Shown: positions 53,297 through 63,621, counted from the first letter of the stretch. The stretch is 64,000 nt of DNA from Chloroherpetonaceae bacterium (GCA_033763895.1 JANRJQ010000007.1:124001-188000); one strand, 5' to 3'. The notes: a model not told the origin generated them from the sequence alone. Numbers and translations: made by a program.

Positions 53297-54817
53297 TTAA
53301 TTAATTTGAACCCAAATTGCCTGCATGCCTTTTGTTTTTTCCTTAACATCCTGAAGTGATTCACCGGTAAAAAAATCTTTTCGGGTTTTATCTGTCTGCA
53401 AATCAGTGAAAATGGTGCTTAATTTTTTTTCTTTTGGATTAACCACAATAACCACACATCGATCGGTGTTGGAGAAATCGGTTTGCCTTCCAAAAGTAAT
53501 TTTACCTTTATTTTTCAATTCAGTGAGAACTGAAAAAACTGAATCCGCCGAAGTAACCGGGCTAAGCGACGCCAATATTGGTGGCAATTGAATTTTTGGA
53601 ACGGCAATAATGTCAACCCCCTCTGAGGCATTTGCTTTGACTTCAATCTCTTTTGTAACCTTAAAGTCTTTAATGTTATTCACCGTTAGGGTGACTTTAT
53701 AAACACCCGGTTTTGCATAACGCGTTGATGCCTTAAACGTCTTTGACGTATTCCCGTCTCCAAAATCCCAATTGATTCCATCAGGCAAAAGACTCACGTG
53801 TTTTAATATTGGGGTAAAAACCACATTGAACTCATTTATTTCTGCAGAAAAATCAATGTTTACTATTTTTGAAAATTCAATTTGAAGTCTTCTCTGATCG
53901 ATAAAACGCTCCGATTCAAAATTCTCCAACATATCGGGTGGGAGTGATTTTTTATCTAAATACGGAATAAGTTTCAACCGAAATTCTTTCTTTGGCGCGT
54001 CCGGGTCACCATAAAGTGTAAATTTTCCCTTGCCATCAATCACCGTTATTTGCGGGGAATCTTGGCTTTCAAGCTTCGCAAAAAGCTTTTCAACCGGTTG
54101 ATTTCGATAATAAAGTTCAACAGGAATTGTAAAAGCCGAGGTTCTCTCCGTCCCGCTTTCTTCAATATTATTGGCAAGAACCTTAATATCAATTTGTGAG
54201 AAATAAAGCTTTAACTTTAAATCCAAAAAAGCTCGTGCATCAGGAAACTCAACATTTTGAAGTTCACTTTTATACTTGATTGGTTTAGGGGAATAAAAGG
54301 ATTGAAGATAAGCTCGAAGGTATTGATCAATTGATTTACTCAGCCCAAGATTTTTTTCAACTTGCTCAGCGGTAAGTATCACGCCACGTAATTGTTCCGC
54401 AACATCATTAAATGACGCTTCTACGTCTGAAAGCTTTATGAAAGCAAAAGCCTTATACTTTCCATCGTTTTGTTTACCACCATCTATAAACCTTAGGCCT
54501 TGAAGATTTAATCGCGAAGTGGAACGCACCGTCATACTGTAACTTTCGGTGTATTCACCGTTTACTTGCTTCGATTCAAGATTGGATTGTGAAAAAACAT
54601 TTTGCACAATCTGTTCTATAACGAGTTTCTTTGCAGCGTTTCTTGCGGCTTCCAAACTTTCATCACTTATTTCAGCAAAAAGAAAAGACGGGTCAGTTCG
54701 AATGCCGCTTACCTTAACATTGTATTGCTGAGTATCATCTTGTGATAACAATTGAGAGGATGAAAATAGAAGAAAAGAAATGCCAAGGATTAAAAATCGA
54801 TGTCGAAATCGTTTCAT
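53297..54817 (-). CDS. Secreted protein with LPP20-like N-terminal and PKD domain
   Basis: A 506-residue protein from the ATG at 54817 (MKRFRHRFLILGISFLLFSSSQLLSQ signal peptide); an upstream ATG at 54856 is possible. The N-terminal region (ISDESLEAARNAAKKLVIEQIVQNVFSQ ... RFIDGGKQNDGKYKAFAFIKLSD) resembles LPP20/flagellar-assembly-like domains. A PKD domain lies near residues 345-430 (GINWDFGDGNTSKTFKASTRYAKPGVYKVTLTV). The C-terminal part ends GMQAIWVQIN. Together with the following gene this pair is found in surface or secretion contexts of Bacteroidota; the role is unknown. Confidence 0.75.
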   Translation of the reverse strand: MKRFRHRFLILGISFLLFSSSQLLSQDDTQQYNVKVSGIRTDPSFLFAEISDESLEAARNAAKKLVIEQIVQNVFSQSNLESKQVNGEYTESYSMTVRSTSRLNLQGLRFIDGGKQNDGKYKAFAFIKLSDVEASFNDVAEQLRGVILTAEQVEKNLGLSKSIDQYLRAYLQSFYSPKPIKYKSELQNVEFPDARAFLDLKLKLYFSQIDIKVLANNIEESGTERTSAFTIPVELYYRNQPVEKLFAKLESQDSPQITVIDGKGKFTLYGDPDAPKKEFRLKLIPYLDKKSLPPDMLENFESERFIDQRRLQIEFSKIVNIDFSAEINEFNVVFTPILKHVSLLPDGINWDFGDGNTSKTFKASTRYAKPGVYKVTLTVNNIKDFKVTKEIEVKANASEGVDIIAVPKIQLPPILASLSPVTSADSVFSVLTELKNKGKITFGRQTDFSNTDRCVVIVVNPKEKKLSTIFTDLQTDKTRKDFFTGESLQDVKEKTKGMQAIWVQIN

Positions 54818-54876
54818 TAGAGGAAAAAAGAGTTTAAATGAAGTGAGTAAATTCAAATAAAAAAATAAACAAAAAA

Positions 54877-54903
54877 AAGCCTGATTCCAAGAATCAGGCT
54901 TTA
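54877..54903 (-). terminator. Terminator after the SGNH hydrolase gene
   Basis: Perfect 9-bp stem AAGCCTGATT / GAATCAGGCTT with a CCAA loop; on the minus strand it is followed by a long T-run (plus-strand A-run 54857-54878). Confidence 0.9.
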
Positions 54904-54928
54904 ATTTTAATGCGAAAAAAGAAATTCT

Positions 54929-56539
54929 TTATTGAACTCCACCCACCGCTTCGAGCGTGCTCTTGAGTGTTTCGGGATTGTAATTTTTGAACGATTCAAT
55001 CGGTGATTCTTCTCCAATTGTCAATGTCGGAATTGAAGCCCCCTGCCCTGCTCTGACAATGCCATCGGGAATAGAGCGGGTTCTCACGAGCGGAATATTT
55101 GCAGTAAAAAGGCGATTAATGACTTTGATAAATTCGTTCGCCACCACCCCGTGTGCTTTCGGCGAAGGATGTACCCCATCCATTGTAAATAAGCCACCGG
55201 AACCTAAAGCAGTTTTCAAGAATTCACCATCACTCCAAATTCCGCCGGCACCAACAATGCCATTGAAGAGCGCATTTACATCCACAAGCCCATCGGCTCT
55301 TGAAGGGACTTGTGCACGAATGGCATTATTAAAATTCGTTACGGCTGTACGGGCAATAGTAAGTTCACCATCATCCAAAATAAATTGGTTAGGAATCGGG
55401 TTAGACACTGAAAGCCCAAATGGAGCTCCGGTATTAATTCCAAGATTTGCCAAAATCAGTGAGTCTTGAACGTTGGTAGGAAGCGTTGTGATATTCGAAA
55501 TCGCAGCTCTCAAAATACCGGCCCAATAACCGCGCGCAAAAGTTCTTGCGGTTGAACCAACTTGCTGAATGGCAGTACCACCTGTGAGCAAGACTAATCC
55601 GCGAACGCCAACATCACGCGTGCGAAGCCAAGTCGGCGTTCCCATTGCAGGATTTGCTCCCGGCCCGGGGCCGCGTTGGTAAACCACACTATCGATTCTA
55701 TTAATTGTTAATAATGTTCTAAAATTTGCAGAAATCGTTGTGAAAAAAGGAATAGCCGTTACATCTGGAATATTTCCAAGAATTATTCGAGTATTGGCAT
55801 CCACTTTCGCCACACGAAGGGCAGAATCTAGAGCAAAATTAAATGTTGCAACATTCGTTGGCGCGGTTGGAGATACACCGCCGCTGGTTGCATATCCCAA
55901 GACATCATTATTCCCAAGCCAAAAAGTAACCAATTTATTTCCGGTTTGCGGTTGTAAAACGGCTCTTGCTTGTTGAACCGGCGAGGTATTTCCCAGCAAA
56001 GGATTTCTTAATACAGGGTCAATTAGAGCGGATCTCGAGAAACTATTGCTTGCCGTAAAAGCGCCCCAAGCATCTGCCATTACAATTCCGGGTATTGCAA
56101 GATTGTTATAAGGACGGCTTAATGCTGAATTCTTCAGCGTAAGAGTAGTATTCGGATTTGTTGATGTTATTGGTGAACCGGTTGAAGTGTAGCCTGCAAG
56201 CTCGATTCTTCCGGGTGAGCCGGGCTCGGCAACTAAAGGCATTTGAAACTTCGAAGTGCCACTGCCCACTTCTCCATTTCCGTGTGCTTGACGAGCGATA
56301 ATAGCCGGATAACTATAAAATTGCCCGGATTCATACAATGAGCCTGAAAGAAAACCCGCCGTGATACTATTTCCCAATGCGACATACCGCGAAGCATCGA
56401 AAGTACCAAGTTCCCCAGTACCGGGATCTCCAAAATTATCAATAGATGGTGAGGTTGGGGTGTCTTGACAACCAAGAAGTCCGATTGCCAAAATAATTGA
56501 AAAAAACGATTGAATGTAAAGCGAATGGCGCTTTGCCAT
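54929..56539 (-). CDS. SGNH/GDSL-type hydrolase lipoprotein
   Basis: A 536-residue lipoprotein (MAKRHSLYIQSFFSIILAIGLLGCQDTP, lipobox LLGC). The start at 56539 is preceded by a perfect Shine-Dalgarno (GGAGGAGAT). Block I is YVALGNSITAGFLSG (nucleophile Ser in GNS, variant of GDS), block III LGNNDVLG, and block V MDGVHPSPKAHG with the catalytic Asp/His pair. These enzymes hydrolyse esters or lipids. The insert between blocks is long (~200 residues). It is probably outer-membrane-anchored and monocistronic. Confidence 0.88.
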   Translation of the reverse strand: MAKRHSLYIQSFFSIILAIGLLGCQDTPTSPSIDNFGDPGTGELGTFDASRYVALGNSITAGFLSGSLYESGQFYSYPAIIARQAHGNGEVGSGTSKFQMPLVAEPGSPGRIELAGYTSTGSPITSTNPNTTLTLKNSALSRPYNNLAIPGIVMADAWGAFTASNSFSRSALIDPVLRNPLLGNTSPVQQARAVLQPQTGNKLVTFWLGNNDVLGYATSGGVSPTAPTNVATFNFALDSALRVAKVDANTRIILGNIPDVTAIPFFTTISANFRTLLTINRIDSVVYQRGPGPGANPAMGTPTWLRTRDVGVRGLVLLTGGTAIQQVGSTARTFARGYWAGILRAAISNITTLPTNVQDSLILANLGINTGAPFGLSVSNPIPNQFILDDGELTIARTAVTNFNNAIRAQVPSRADGLVDVNALFNGIVGAGGIWSDGEFLKTALGSGGLFTMDGVHPSPKAHGVVANEFIKVINRLFTANIPLVRTRSIPDGIVRAGQGASIPTLTIGEESPIESFKNYNPETLKSTLEAVGGVQ

Positions 56540-56885
56540 ATCTCCTCCGGTCATTAGTTAAGGTAAAAGTAATTGTTGTTTTGTCTCATTCAACCCATTG
56601 GTGATACTTCATTTAACTGGATTTAAACCTACTCCATCTAAATGAAACAACTCACTTTTTGAAGTTGATAAAGCAATGTATCACAAGTAAAAGTTGGGAA
56701 ACATACATAATCACTTTCATTTTTCAAACCCTTAAAAAAAAATAAACGGATGATTAGGTTAAGTCATCCATTATAGTATATTACGCAACTTTTTAGTGCC
56801 TTAACTTTTAGAACTTTTATATTCGTTGCCCGCCAAAACAGGCGAAAGCAACTCCAATTCAACAATTACAAGGAGATAAGCGACA

Positions 56886-59510
56886 ATGATGAAGCAATTA
56901 CGACGCGTAGCTATACTGCTATTTTCGATCGTTTTATGCGTGTCTTTCACCAACTTCCTCAACGCCCAAAATGTTGGAAGTTTACGCGGAACCGTAAAAG
57001 ATAAAGCCACCGGTGATCCGCTCGCCGGCGCAACGGTTCAACTTACCTCAAAGCTTGGAACCAAAACCACCACAGACGGAAAATTCGAAATTAATGTGAT
57101 TGCCGAAGGGAATTACACGCTAAGTGTGAGATATGTTGGCTACCAAAATTATTCTCAATCCATTACAATTAAGCCCGGGGATAATACTGTAACCGTCTCC
57201 TTAAAGGAAATGGAAACCGTAGCCTCTGAAATTGTGGTCACTGCTTCTAAAGGAAGACAAGAAAAGCGTTTAGACGCGCCCGTCACAATTGAAGCTGTGA
57301 ATGCTGATGCACTTCGTCAAACAGCCACAACTTCGCCACTCGGCGCAGTCGCGAAGTTAAAAGGGATTGATTTTGTCGAGCGCGGTATCAATACTGTTGA
57401 TATAACTTCGCGCGGGCTAAATACCCAATTCAATACAAGAATGCTGACTCTTATCGATGGCAGATTGGCAACTTTGCCCGGTCTCGGTCTTCCGCAGTTT
57501 ATGCTTGCCCCGAATCCTTCTTCGGATATTGCCAATATTGAAGTTGTTGTGGGCCCTGCGGCTGCGCTTTATGGCCCAAATGCACACGCCGGAGTTGTAA
57601 ATATGATTACCAAAAACCCTTTTGATTTTGCAGGAGCTGAAGTTCGGGTAAAAGGGGGAAATCAATCGCTTTATGATGTGAATTTTAGATTCGCAGATTA
57701 CATCGGAGATTTCGGGTTCAAAGTAACTGCACAGTTAATGGATGCAGAGCAATTTGCAGCCGGAAACACATTTATGTTTGTTCCACCCGGTTTCATTGGT
57801 CAAAACCAAACACTTGCGAACCCAGAAACACCAGCGGCCATTAGAACAAGCCCCTCTACCATTCAGCAATTTTTCGACTTAGGTTATGCTTTCCGCGAAA
57901 ATGAATTGACCAATAACCGTGCGGGTCTAAGAAAAGTTGATGGCGGTTTGTTTTACAAGAGTGAAGCGTTTAATGCAAAACTTGCCGGAGGCTACTCTCA
58001 ATCTACCGGATTTATCGGTTCAAACTTTGGTGTTCTTGAAGCCAATCAATATGTGATTAACTACCAAAATTTACAATTGAACGGCATTTTGAAAATGGGC
58101 GAAAATGATTTGAATTGGTTTGCCCAAGTTACCCGTACAGCCAATGATGCCGGAAATTCTTTTCAAATTCACGATAAAGCGGAGTGGATTGCTCGCCAAG
58201 TCATTGCCATTCGTTCAAATCCCGCAACAGCAACGCTTTCACGAGATCAAGTAATGGCATTGATAAACTATTCCGTCGTCGATAGTGGCGCCGCAACCAT
58301 CGATAATTCTTCGATGCTTGATTCCGAGTTTCAACTTCGCACCAATCTTGAAGGCTTTGATATTGTCGGCGGATTTCAGTACCGTTCCTATATGCCGGAA
58401 GCGAGTTATCTCTCTAATTTTGTAGAACCCCTTCGTGGTCAAGCAGATAATGTCGTTAATTTAGACATCGATGCCACTGAAATAGGCGGTTACCTTCAGA
58501 TTGATAAGAAACTCTCCGATAAATTCCGTTTCAATGTTGCAGGTCGTTTGGATAAGCACACCTATTATGATCTTCAGTTCAGCCCGAAAGTGACTTTTCT
58601 TTATACCGCTTCAACAGACCACAATATTCGAATCGGGTATAATCGCGCCTTCAAAGTTCCGGTGATTCTCGAAAATCACTTATACCTCTTTAATGGCGGT
58701 GCTCGCGGAAATGTGGGTGGCTATACTGTTGTATCCGGTGCAACCGGTTTGACACTTCAAGATGCTTTGAATAATGGCGGAACAATTTCAGCACAATATG
58801 GCGCACTTCGTCCGGAAGTTGTTAATTCAGTTGAAATCGGATACAAAGGGCTTATAGACAAAAAACTCTTCTTTGACGCGGTCGCTTATTATTCACATTA
58901 TGAAAATTTTATTAGTCCCGCATTTGCCGTTTCAAATGGCGTAACCACTTTTGCCTATGACCAACGAACAGGCCGTAGAGTTGGTGTTGTTGAAGCAGCC
59001 AATGGTACCCCGTTGGCATCAGGAGTCCCGGGGTCACTGACGACTTACTTCAATTATGGCTCAGCCGATATTGCCGGCGTTGATATTGGGATTTCCTATT
59101 ATTTCTCAGCAAACGTGAGCCTTGAAGTCAGCGCTTCTTTTATCACGCTTGCTGCATCAGAAAATCAATTTGAATCACAAGGTATTCCGCTTACCCTTAA
59201 TGTTCCTACAACAAAGTACAAAGCCACACTTTCAATGAGAAATCAAATTGTGGATGGCACTTTCTTGAACCTGCACGGGCGTCATATTCCGGGTTATACT
59301 TTCCAAGCAGGTCGTTGGAATGGTCGTTTAAATGATCGTACAGTCGTTGATCTTACTGTAGGTTATGAATGGCGCGATGAAGGTCTCACGTTCCAAGTCG
59401 GGGTTAACAATATGTTTGATAATCAAACGCCTGATGTGTTGGGCTCGCCGATTATGCGTCGTTTCGTGATGGGGCAAATCAGCAAAACTTTTGGAAGTTT
59501 TTTTAATTAA
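56886..59510 (+). CDS. TonB-dependent outer-membrane receptor with carboxypeptidase-D-like N-terminal domain
   Basis: An 874-residue protein. It has a signal peptide (MMKQLRRVAILLFSIVLCVSFTNFLNAQ), a CarboxypepD_reg-like domain (about 30-115: GSLRGTVKDKATGDPLAGATVQLTS), a plug (about 130-240: APVTIEAVNADALRQTATT, VEVVVGPAAALYGPNAHAGVVNMITKNP) and a 22-strand-type barrel ending in a C-terminal aromatic strand (FVMGQISKTFGSFFN). ASEIVVTASKG may be the TonB box. A strong Shine-Dalgarno (AAGGAGAT) precedes the ATG. The substrate is unknown. It does not have a SusD partner nearby. The 331-base region upstream holds only the promoters of this gene and the divergent SGNH gene. Confidence 0.93.
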   Translation: MMKQLRRVAILLFSIVLCVSFTNFLNAQNVGSLRGTVKDKATGDPLAGATVQLTSKLGTKTTTDGKFEINVIAEGNYTLSVRYVGYQNYSQSITIKPGDNTVTVSLKEMETVASEIVVTASKGRQEKRLDAPVTIEAVNADALRQTATTSPLGAVAKLKGIDFVERGINTVDITSRGLNTQFNTRMLTLIDGRLATLPGLGLPQFMLAPNPSSDIANIEVVVGPAAALYGPNAHAGVVNMITKNPFDFAGAEVRVKGGNQSLYDVNFRFADYIGDFGFKVTAQLMDAEQFAAGNTFMFVPPGFIGQNQTLANPETPAAIRTSPSTIQQFFDLGYAFRENELTNNRAGLRKVDGGLFYKSEAFNAKLAGGYSQSTGFIGSNFGVLEANQYVINYQNLQLNGILKMGENDLNWFAQVTRTANDAGNSFQIHDKAEWIARQVIAIRSNPATATLSRDQVMALINYSVVDSGAATIDNSSMLDSEFQLRTNLEGFDIVGGFQYRSYMPEASYLSNFVEPLRGQADNVVNLDIDATEIGGYLQIDKKLSDKFRFNVAGRLDKHTYYDLQFSPKVTFLYTASTDHNIRIGYNRAFKVPVILENHLYLFNGGARGNVGGYTVVSGATGLTLQDALNNGGTISAQYGALRPEVVNSVEIGYKGLIDKKLFFDAVAYYSHYENFISPAFAVSNGVTTFAYDQRTGRRVGVVEAANGTPLASGVPGSLTTYFNYGSADIAGVDIGISYYFSANVSLEVSASFITLAASENQFESQGIPLTLNVPTTKYKATLSMRNQIVDGTFLNLHGRHIPGYTFQAGRWNGRLNDRTVVDLTVGYEWRDEGLTFQVGVNNMFDNQTPDVLGSPIMRRFVMGQISKTFGSFFN

Positions 59511-59527
59511 GTTTTTTTTGATTCATA

Positions 59528-59560
59528 AAAAAGAGGGTGGCTTATGTCACCCTCTTTTTA
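59528..59560 (+). terminator. Terminator after the TonB-dependent receptor
   Basis: AAAAAGAGGGTG / CACCCTCTTTTTA with loop GCTTATGT, 18 bases beyond the stop. Confidence 0.9.
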
Positions 59561-59602
59561 TTTTGGTGAATTTTGTTTTCTCTGTGATTTTGTATTTAAA
59601 CT

Positions 59603-59630
59603 GAAAAAAGCCTTGGAATCAAGGCTTTTT
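59603..59630 (-). terminator. Terminator of the tRNA gene
   Basis: AAAAAGCCTTG / CAAGGCTTTTT with a GAAT loop, just past the 3' end of tRNA-Pro on the minus strand (the palindrome also works on the plus strand). Confidence 0.8.
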
Positions 59631-59653
59631 ATTGAAAGGCTTTTGAACCTTTG

Positions 59654-59726
<73 letters not shown>

Positions 59727-59810
59727 TAAACAAACGGGTTGCAAACATACAATTTTTCGATAAGTTTGCAAAGGAATCAAACAATAAAAAATTCAATCAT
59801 CCATTTTATT

Positions 59811-60368
59811 GTGCTAAGAATTATTTCAGGCGAATTCAACCGTCGTGTGATTCGGACAATTGAATCAAAAGATATGCGTCCAACGACTGACCGCGTTCGG
59901 CAATCGCTCTTTGATTTTCTATTTCATCGAATCGATTTCGAAGGAATTTCATCGCTCGATTTGTATGCAGGGAGCGGCATTTTAGGATTTGAAACATTAA
60001 GCCGAGGGGCGGAATCAGTTACATTTGTTGAGTCGAATATTCAAGTTACGAAAGCCATTGAAGCTAACTGCAAAATGCTCAAAGTTGAATCTCGTGCGAT
60101 CCTATTAACGATGGATGCATTGCAGTTTCTTGATAAAAATGACCGTACTTTTGACCTGATTTTCGCTGACCCGCCCTACCGATATGAATATCATACCCAA
60201 TTAATCAATCTCTTAATTTCGAAAAACCTGCTCAAGCCGGATGGTGTCTTTGTATTAGAACACCACGCTACTGCGAATTTTTCAACTTCTCCGCTATTTT
60301 GCTTAAGAAAAGAATTTGGAACGACAGTAATCAGTTTTTTTTCTGTAAATAAATCAATTTTTGAATGA
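59811..60368 (+). CDS. rsmD: 16S rRNA (guanine(966)-N2)-methyltransferase
   Basis: A SAM-dependent methyltransferase of small-subunit assembly. With the GTG start at 59811 ([16 protein letters not shown], the normal RsmD N-terminus; an upstream TTG would add an unconserved stretch reaching toward the tRNA) it has 185 residues. Motifs are [18 protein letters not shown], the SAM motif [21 protein letters not shown], and the catalytic [13 protein letters not shown]. It overlaps coaD by 4 bases (ATGA), a common bacterial arrangement. Confidence 0.94.
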   Translation: MLRIISGEFNRRVIRTIESKDMRPTTDRVRQSLFDFLFHRIDFEGISSLDLYAGSGILGFETLSRGAESVTFVESNIQVTKAIEANCKMLKVESRAILLTMDALQFLDKNDRTFDLIFADPPYRYEYHTQLINLLISKNLLKPDGVFVLEHHATANFSTSPLFCLRKEFGTTVISFFSVNKSIFE

Positions 60369-60847
60369 AACGCGCAATTTATCCGGGGACATTCGACCCA
60401 ATTACAAATGGTCATATGGATGTTTTAGAGCGAGCACTAACGATTTTTGATGAGGTCACGATTGTCGTTGCAGAAAATTCTCAAAAAAAGACCCTATTTA
60501 CAAATGAAGAACGTGTTAGCATTATCCGAGAATCGGTTGCTCACGATAAAAGAATAAAAGTGGAACTCTTTGAAGGTGGATTATTGGTTAAATATGCCGA
60601 GAAGTTAGGTGTTAATGCCATCATCCGCGGCTTGAGGCAAGTGGCTGATTTTGAATATGAATTTCAAATTGCTTTAATGAATCGGCATTTATACCCTCAT
60701 ATCACTACTGTATTTCTGATGCCAGATGAAAAATATACCTATCTTACTTCATCAATTATCCGTGAAGTAGCAAGATTAGGCGGAGATGTCTCAGATTTTT
60801 TACCAAAACCGGCTCAAATTGCCCTTCAAAAAAAATTTAATGATTAA
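60365..60847 (+). CDS. coaD: Phosphopantetheine adenylyltransferase
   Basis: Penultimate step of coenzyme A synthesis (4'-phosphopantetheine + ATP to dephospho-CoA). A 160-residue nucleotidyltransferase with the ATP site [43 protein letters not shown], and the C-terminal [20 protein letters not shown]. Translationally coupled to rsmD. A bidirectional palindrome follows. Confidence 0.97.
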   Translation: MKRAIYPGTFDPITNGHMDVLERALTIFDEVTIVVAENSQKKTLFTNEERVSIIRESVAHDKRIKVELFEGGLLVKYAEKLGVNAIIRGLRQVADFEYEFQIALMNRHLYPHITTVFLMPDEKYTYLTSSIIREVARLGGDVSDFLPKPAQIALQKKFND

Positions 60848-60865
60848 ACGACTTCGTCAATAAAA

Positions 60866-60897
60866 TAAAAAGAGGCGATTTTATCGCCTCTTTTTAT
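60866..60897. terminator. Bidirectional terminator between coaD and the T9SS phosphatase
   Basis: AAAAAGAGGCGAT / ATCGCCTCTTTTT with a TTT loop and A/T runs on both sides; serves the converging genes. Confidence 0.9.
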
Positions 60898-60920
60898 TTT
60901 AATCTGAAATCTGATTTCGC

Positions 60921-63086
60921 TTATTTTACCAATAACATTTTTTTCGCTTCGACAAAAGTACCCGCCTTCAATTGATAAAAATAAACACCACTCGCTAATT
61001 CGCCGGCATTAAATTTAATAGTGTATGTTCCGGCATTTTGACGCTGATTTAGTAAGGTAACCACGACTCTTCCAAGTGCATCATAAATTCTGAAAGTAAC
61101 ATCCTGAGTTGAGGGAAGTGAATATCGAATATTGGTCGTTGGATTAAATGGGTTTGGATAATTTTGTTCTAATACAAATGCTTTTGCTTTTGAATTTTCA
61201 CGTTTGGCGACATTAGCCGGTGCTTGACCATTACCTCTGAAAATGGTTGGGATAACCCCTGCTCCAAATCCATTATTATCCGGATCATTCGAGACAATTA
61301 TTAAAGTATCGATATTTAACCCGGAAGTGCTTGGTCTGAAATTGACCGGTAATTGAGAAATGCCTTTCGGTGCGATCCGAATCGGGAAAGTAACAAATGA
61401 AGGAACCGTGGCTCTTCCAGCGGCTCCCTTTAAGTTTGAAACTGCATTCACCACGACAGTATCGATTCCGTTATTGACGAGCAATATTGCACCAAGTGAA
61501 TCTTTACTTACAGGTAGTGTACCGTAGTCATACCCTTGCGGGGCAACAGTAAGATTGCGGGAGGCAACAAGGTGACCGGCCGGTTGATTATAACTTCCAA
61601 CTTGAACGCCTTGATCGTCAAAGTAATCAACACGCACTGAATCATTACCAAATACAGTAACTCTACCAAAGTGACTATTGAAATTATTCGCAGCCCCAAA
61701 ACCCGGTATAGCAGATTGCCTTGCACGATTCCAAACAAAAATTCCAAAAGTTTCAAAAGCATTGACATTGCGAGAATTGTTTTGATCTAATCCCCCAGCC
61801 ATAAATTCAGGAAATAAAGAATTGGCTCCGTTATCTGTTCCGATATTGTGAGAATCTGCACTTAACACAATAACATTGGTAATGTTTGATTCTCGAACAG
61901 CAGAAACCAATTGCTTGACACTCTCATAAAATCCACACCATCCATCAGACACATCAACCGCAATTTGACCGGCTGTAAATACGCCTTCCACAACAGTAAG
62001 CGGGTCAATTCCCGGGACACCTTGAAGCGATAAAGCGACTTCCATCGTTGCGCGTTGAGCGGGATTAAATGCTTCTGCTGAAACAATAAATTTCCAAGTT
62101 GCTGTTGAACTTTTTAAACTTTCAATCAGCCAAGACATTTGATCATCACTAATAATCTTGTGCGTTGCTGGAGGATTAAACTGTAATCTTGTACCTGTTG
62201 GATTTGAAACGGACAGTGGATTTGCGATCCATCCTGCCGCGTTTGGAAAACCATTAAGGTTCGGGTCTCGTGTTGAGCGCGTATCAAGAACAAAAAATTC
62301 TGAATTTCCATAACGAAACTTCTGCCAAATGCCCCGCTGATCAACAAGAGTATAATGCGGAAACATCGCGCGATAACCCACTTGGGAAAAGCGATTCGGT
62401 CCGTTGAAAGTACTATCCGTGTTGTTGTTGGCGTGATCATGATCGCTCCAAGTGTAAGCAACAGGCATTACCTTAAAGACAGAATCCATCTTATAGTTAC
62501 GATCATAACGAGATAGGTACGAATTTCGCACATTGTTATAATCTAGATTAAAATAATTCGTTGGAAAGGCTTGTGTATCGGTTGTATCAGGGTAACCCCA
62601 ATCCCCCATTTGCAACATGAATCGAATGGAATTATCAGCAGCAATTCTTGGAAAAACATTTCCAATTTTTGAAGTTCCACTCGGTGCACCGCCATCTTGT
62701 TGACATGAACCAAAAGCAAAGGCAAATGGCGAAGTTGAGGTACTGTCTAGCGCCGTACGGAAACGACGGATTTCTGATGGTGTTGTTACTGGAATTTGAT
62801 TAATAACAGGTCGATAAAAATACTCTGTATTTGGTTGAAGACTCGTCACCGATATGGTAGCAAAAAGACTGGTATCAACACTCCCAGATGAAACATTTCC
62901 AACCGGATTTGAAAAATCGGTGGTCGTACTCAATTGAAAGGTAATGGTTCCTGCTTGATTCAGCCTTGCAGTGATGCGAGCTGATTTTGGTGATACTGCC
63001 CCAACAATAGGACCGTGGGTAATAACTTGCGCTTGAATATGCGCAACGGAAATGCAAATTAAGCCGATTAATAGAAACTTTTTCAT
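60921..63086 (-). CDS. PhoD-like phosphatase/phosphodiesterase with T9SS sorting tail
   Basis: A 721-residue secreted metallo-hydrolase from the ATG at 63086 (MKKFLLIGLICISVAHIQAQ signal peptide). An N-terminal Ig/FnIII-like domain (IVGAVSPKSARITARLNQAG ... TSLQPNTEYFYRP) leads into the PhoD domain: FGSCQQDGG, FMLQMGDWGYPDTTDT, VAYTWSDHDHANNN, WLIESLKSSTATWKFIVSA and VIVLSADSHNIG (metal ligands). A hydin/ASH-like beta domain (NLTVAPQGYDYGTLPVSKDS) and a type A T9SS tail (EQNYPNPFNPTTNIRYSLPS ... VYFYQLKAGTFVEAKKMLLVK) complete it. Probably surface-exposed phosphate scavenging. Confidence 0.92.
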   Translation of the reverse strand: MKKFLLIGLICISVAHIQAQVITHGPIVGAVSPKSARITARLNQAGTITFQLSTTTDFSNPVGNVSSGSVDTSLFATISVTSLQPNTEYFYRPVINQIPVTTPSEIRRFRTALDSTSTSPFAFAFGSCQQDGGAPSGTSKIGNVFPRIAADNSIRFMLQMGDWGYPDTTDTQAFPTNYFNLDYNNVRNSYLSRYDRNYKMDSVFKVMPVAYTWSDHDHANNNTDSTFNGPNRFSQVGYRAMFPHYTLVDQRGIWQKFRYGNSEFFVLDTRSTRDPNLNGFPNAAGWIANPLSVSNPTGTRLQFNPPATHKIISDDQMSWLIESLKSSTATWKFIVSAEAFNPAQRATMEVALSLQGVPGIDPLTVVEGVFTAGQIAVDVSDGWCGFYESVKQLVSAVRESNITNVIVLSADSHNIGTDNGANSLFPEFMAGGLDQNNSRNVNAFETFGIFVWNRARQSAIPGFGAANNFNSHFGRVTVFGNDSVRVDYFDDQGVQVGSYNQPAGHLVASRNLTVAPQGYDYGTLPVSKDSLGAILLVNNGIDTVVVNAVSNLKGAAGRATVPSFVTFPIRIAPKGISQLPVNFRPSTSGLNIDTLIIVSNDPDNNGFGAGVIPTIFRGNGQAPANVAKRENSKAKAFVLEQNYPNPFNPTTNIRYSLPSTQDVTFRIYDALGRVVVTLLNQRQNAGTYTIKFNAGELASGVYFYQLKAGTFVEAKKMLLVK

Positions 63087-63309
63087 TTTTTTATTGATAA
63101 TGTTTACTAAAATTTCCTTTTTAGGAATTCTAAACAATCACCAATAAAATTAAAGAACGAGGTTTAGATTTGGGTTAAGAAGATGTTAACAAAAATTAAT
63201 AATAGGAGATATTTTATAATCTTTTGATTATAATGAGTTAATATTTCACGTTTTAATATGACCAGACTTAACATAAAGTGGATTTTTTTGGGGGGTGTTA
63301 TCGATTAAT

Positions 63310-63621
63310 TCATTTTACAATTACAACTTTTCGAGTAAATGTATACTCTTCCGCAATAACTTTGCAAAAATACACCCCTCTGCTTGCAATATAAGGATTC
63401 AAATTAATTTGATGGTTACCAGCCTTATAAACGCCACTCCCAAGAGATAGAATTAAGTCGCCTTGAATATTATAAACTTGTATCTCGGCAGCTTGTTCTT
63501 TTGACAATTCAAACTCCAAAACACCATTATTTTGATTCGTGGATGAAACCTGATTTGTAACACAACCACAAAAGCAATAGAGAATTAGTGCTAAAGGGAT
63601 TAAAAATCTTTTATTTACCAT
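63310..63621 (-). CDS. Small lipoprotein made almost entirely of a T9SS-type C-terminal domain
   Basis: A 103-residue protein. A lipoprotein signal (MVNKRFLIPLALILYCFCGC) is followed directly by a short linker and a T9SS type A-like fold: LEFELSKEQAAEIQVYNIQGDLILSLGSGVYKAG ... GVYFCKVIAEEYTFTRKVVIVK. The usual NPFNP motif and any cargo domain are missing. Export by Sec/Lol or by T9SS cannot be told apart. The 63622-64000 stretch shows no further gene; the last ~60 bases look like a hydrophobic signal sequence on the plus strand but lack a start codon. Confidence 0.75.
   Translation of the reverse strand: MVNKRFLIPLALILYCFCGCVTNQVSSTNQNNGVLEFELSKEQAAEIQVYNIQGDLILSLGSGVYKAGNHQINLNPYIASRGVYFCKVIAEEYTFTRKVVIVK

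Noticed and set aside
59739-59810. Longer TTG start for rsmD
   Set aside because: It adds an unconserved segment close to the tRNA; the GTG at 59811 gives the normal RsmD N-terminus.
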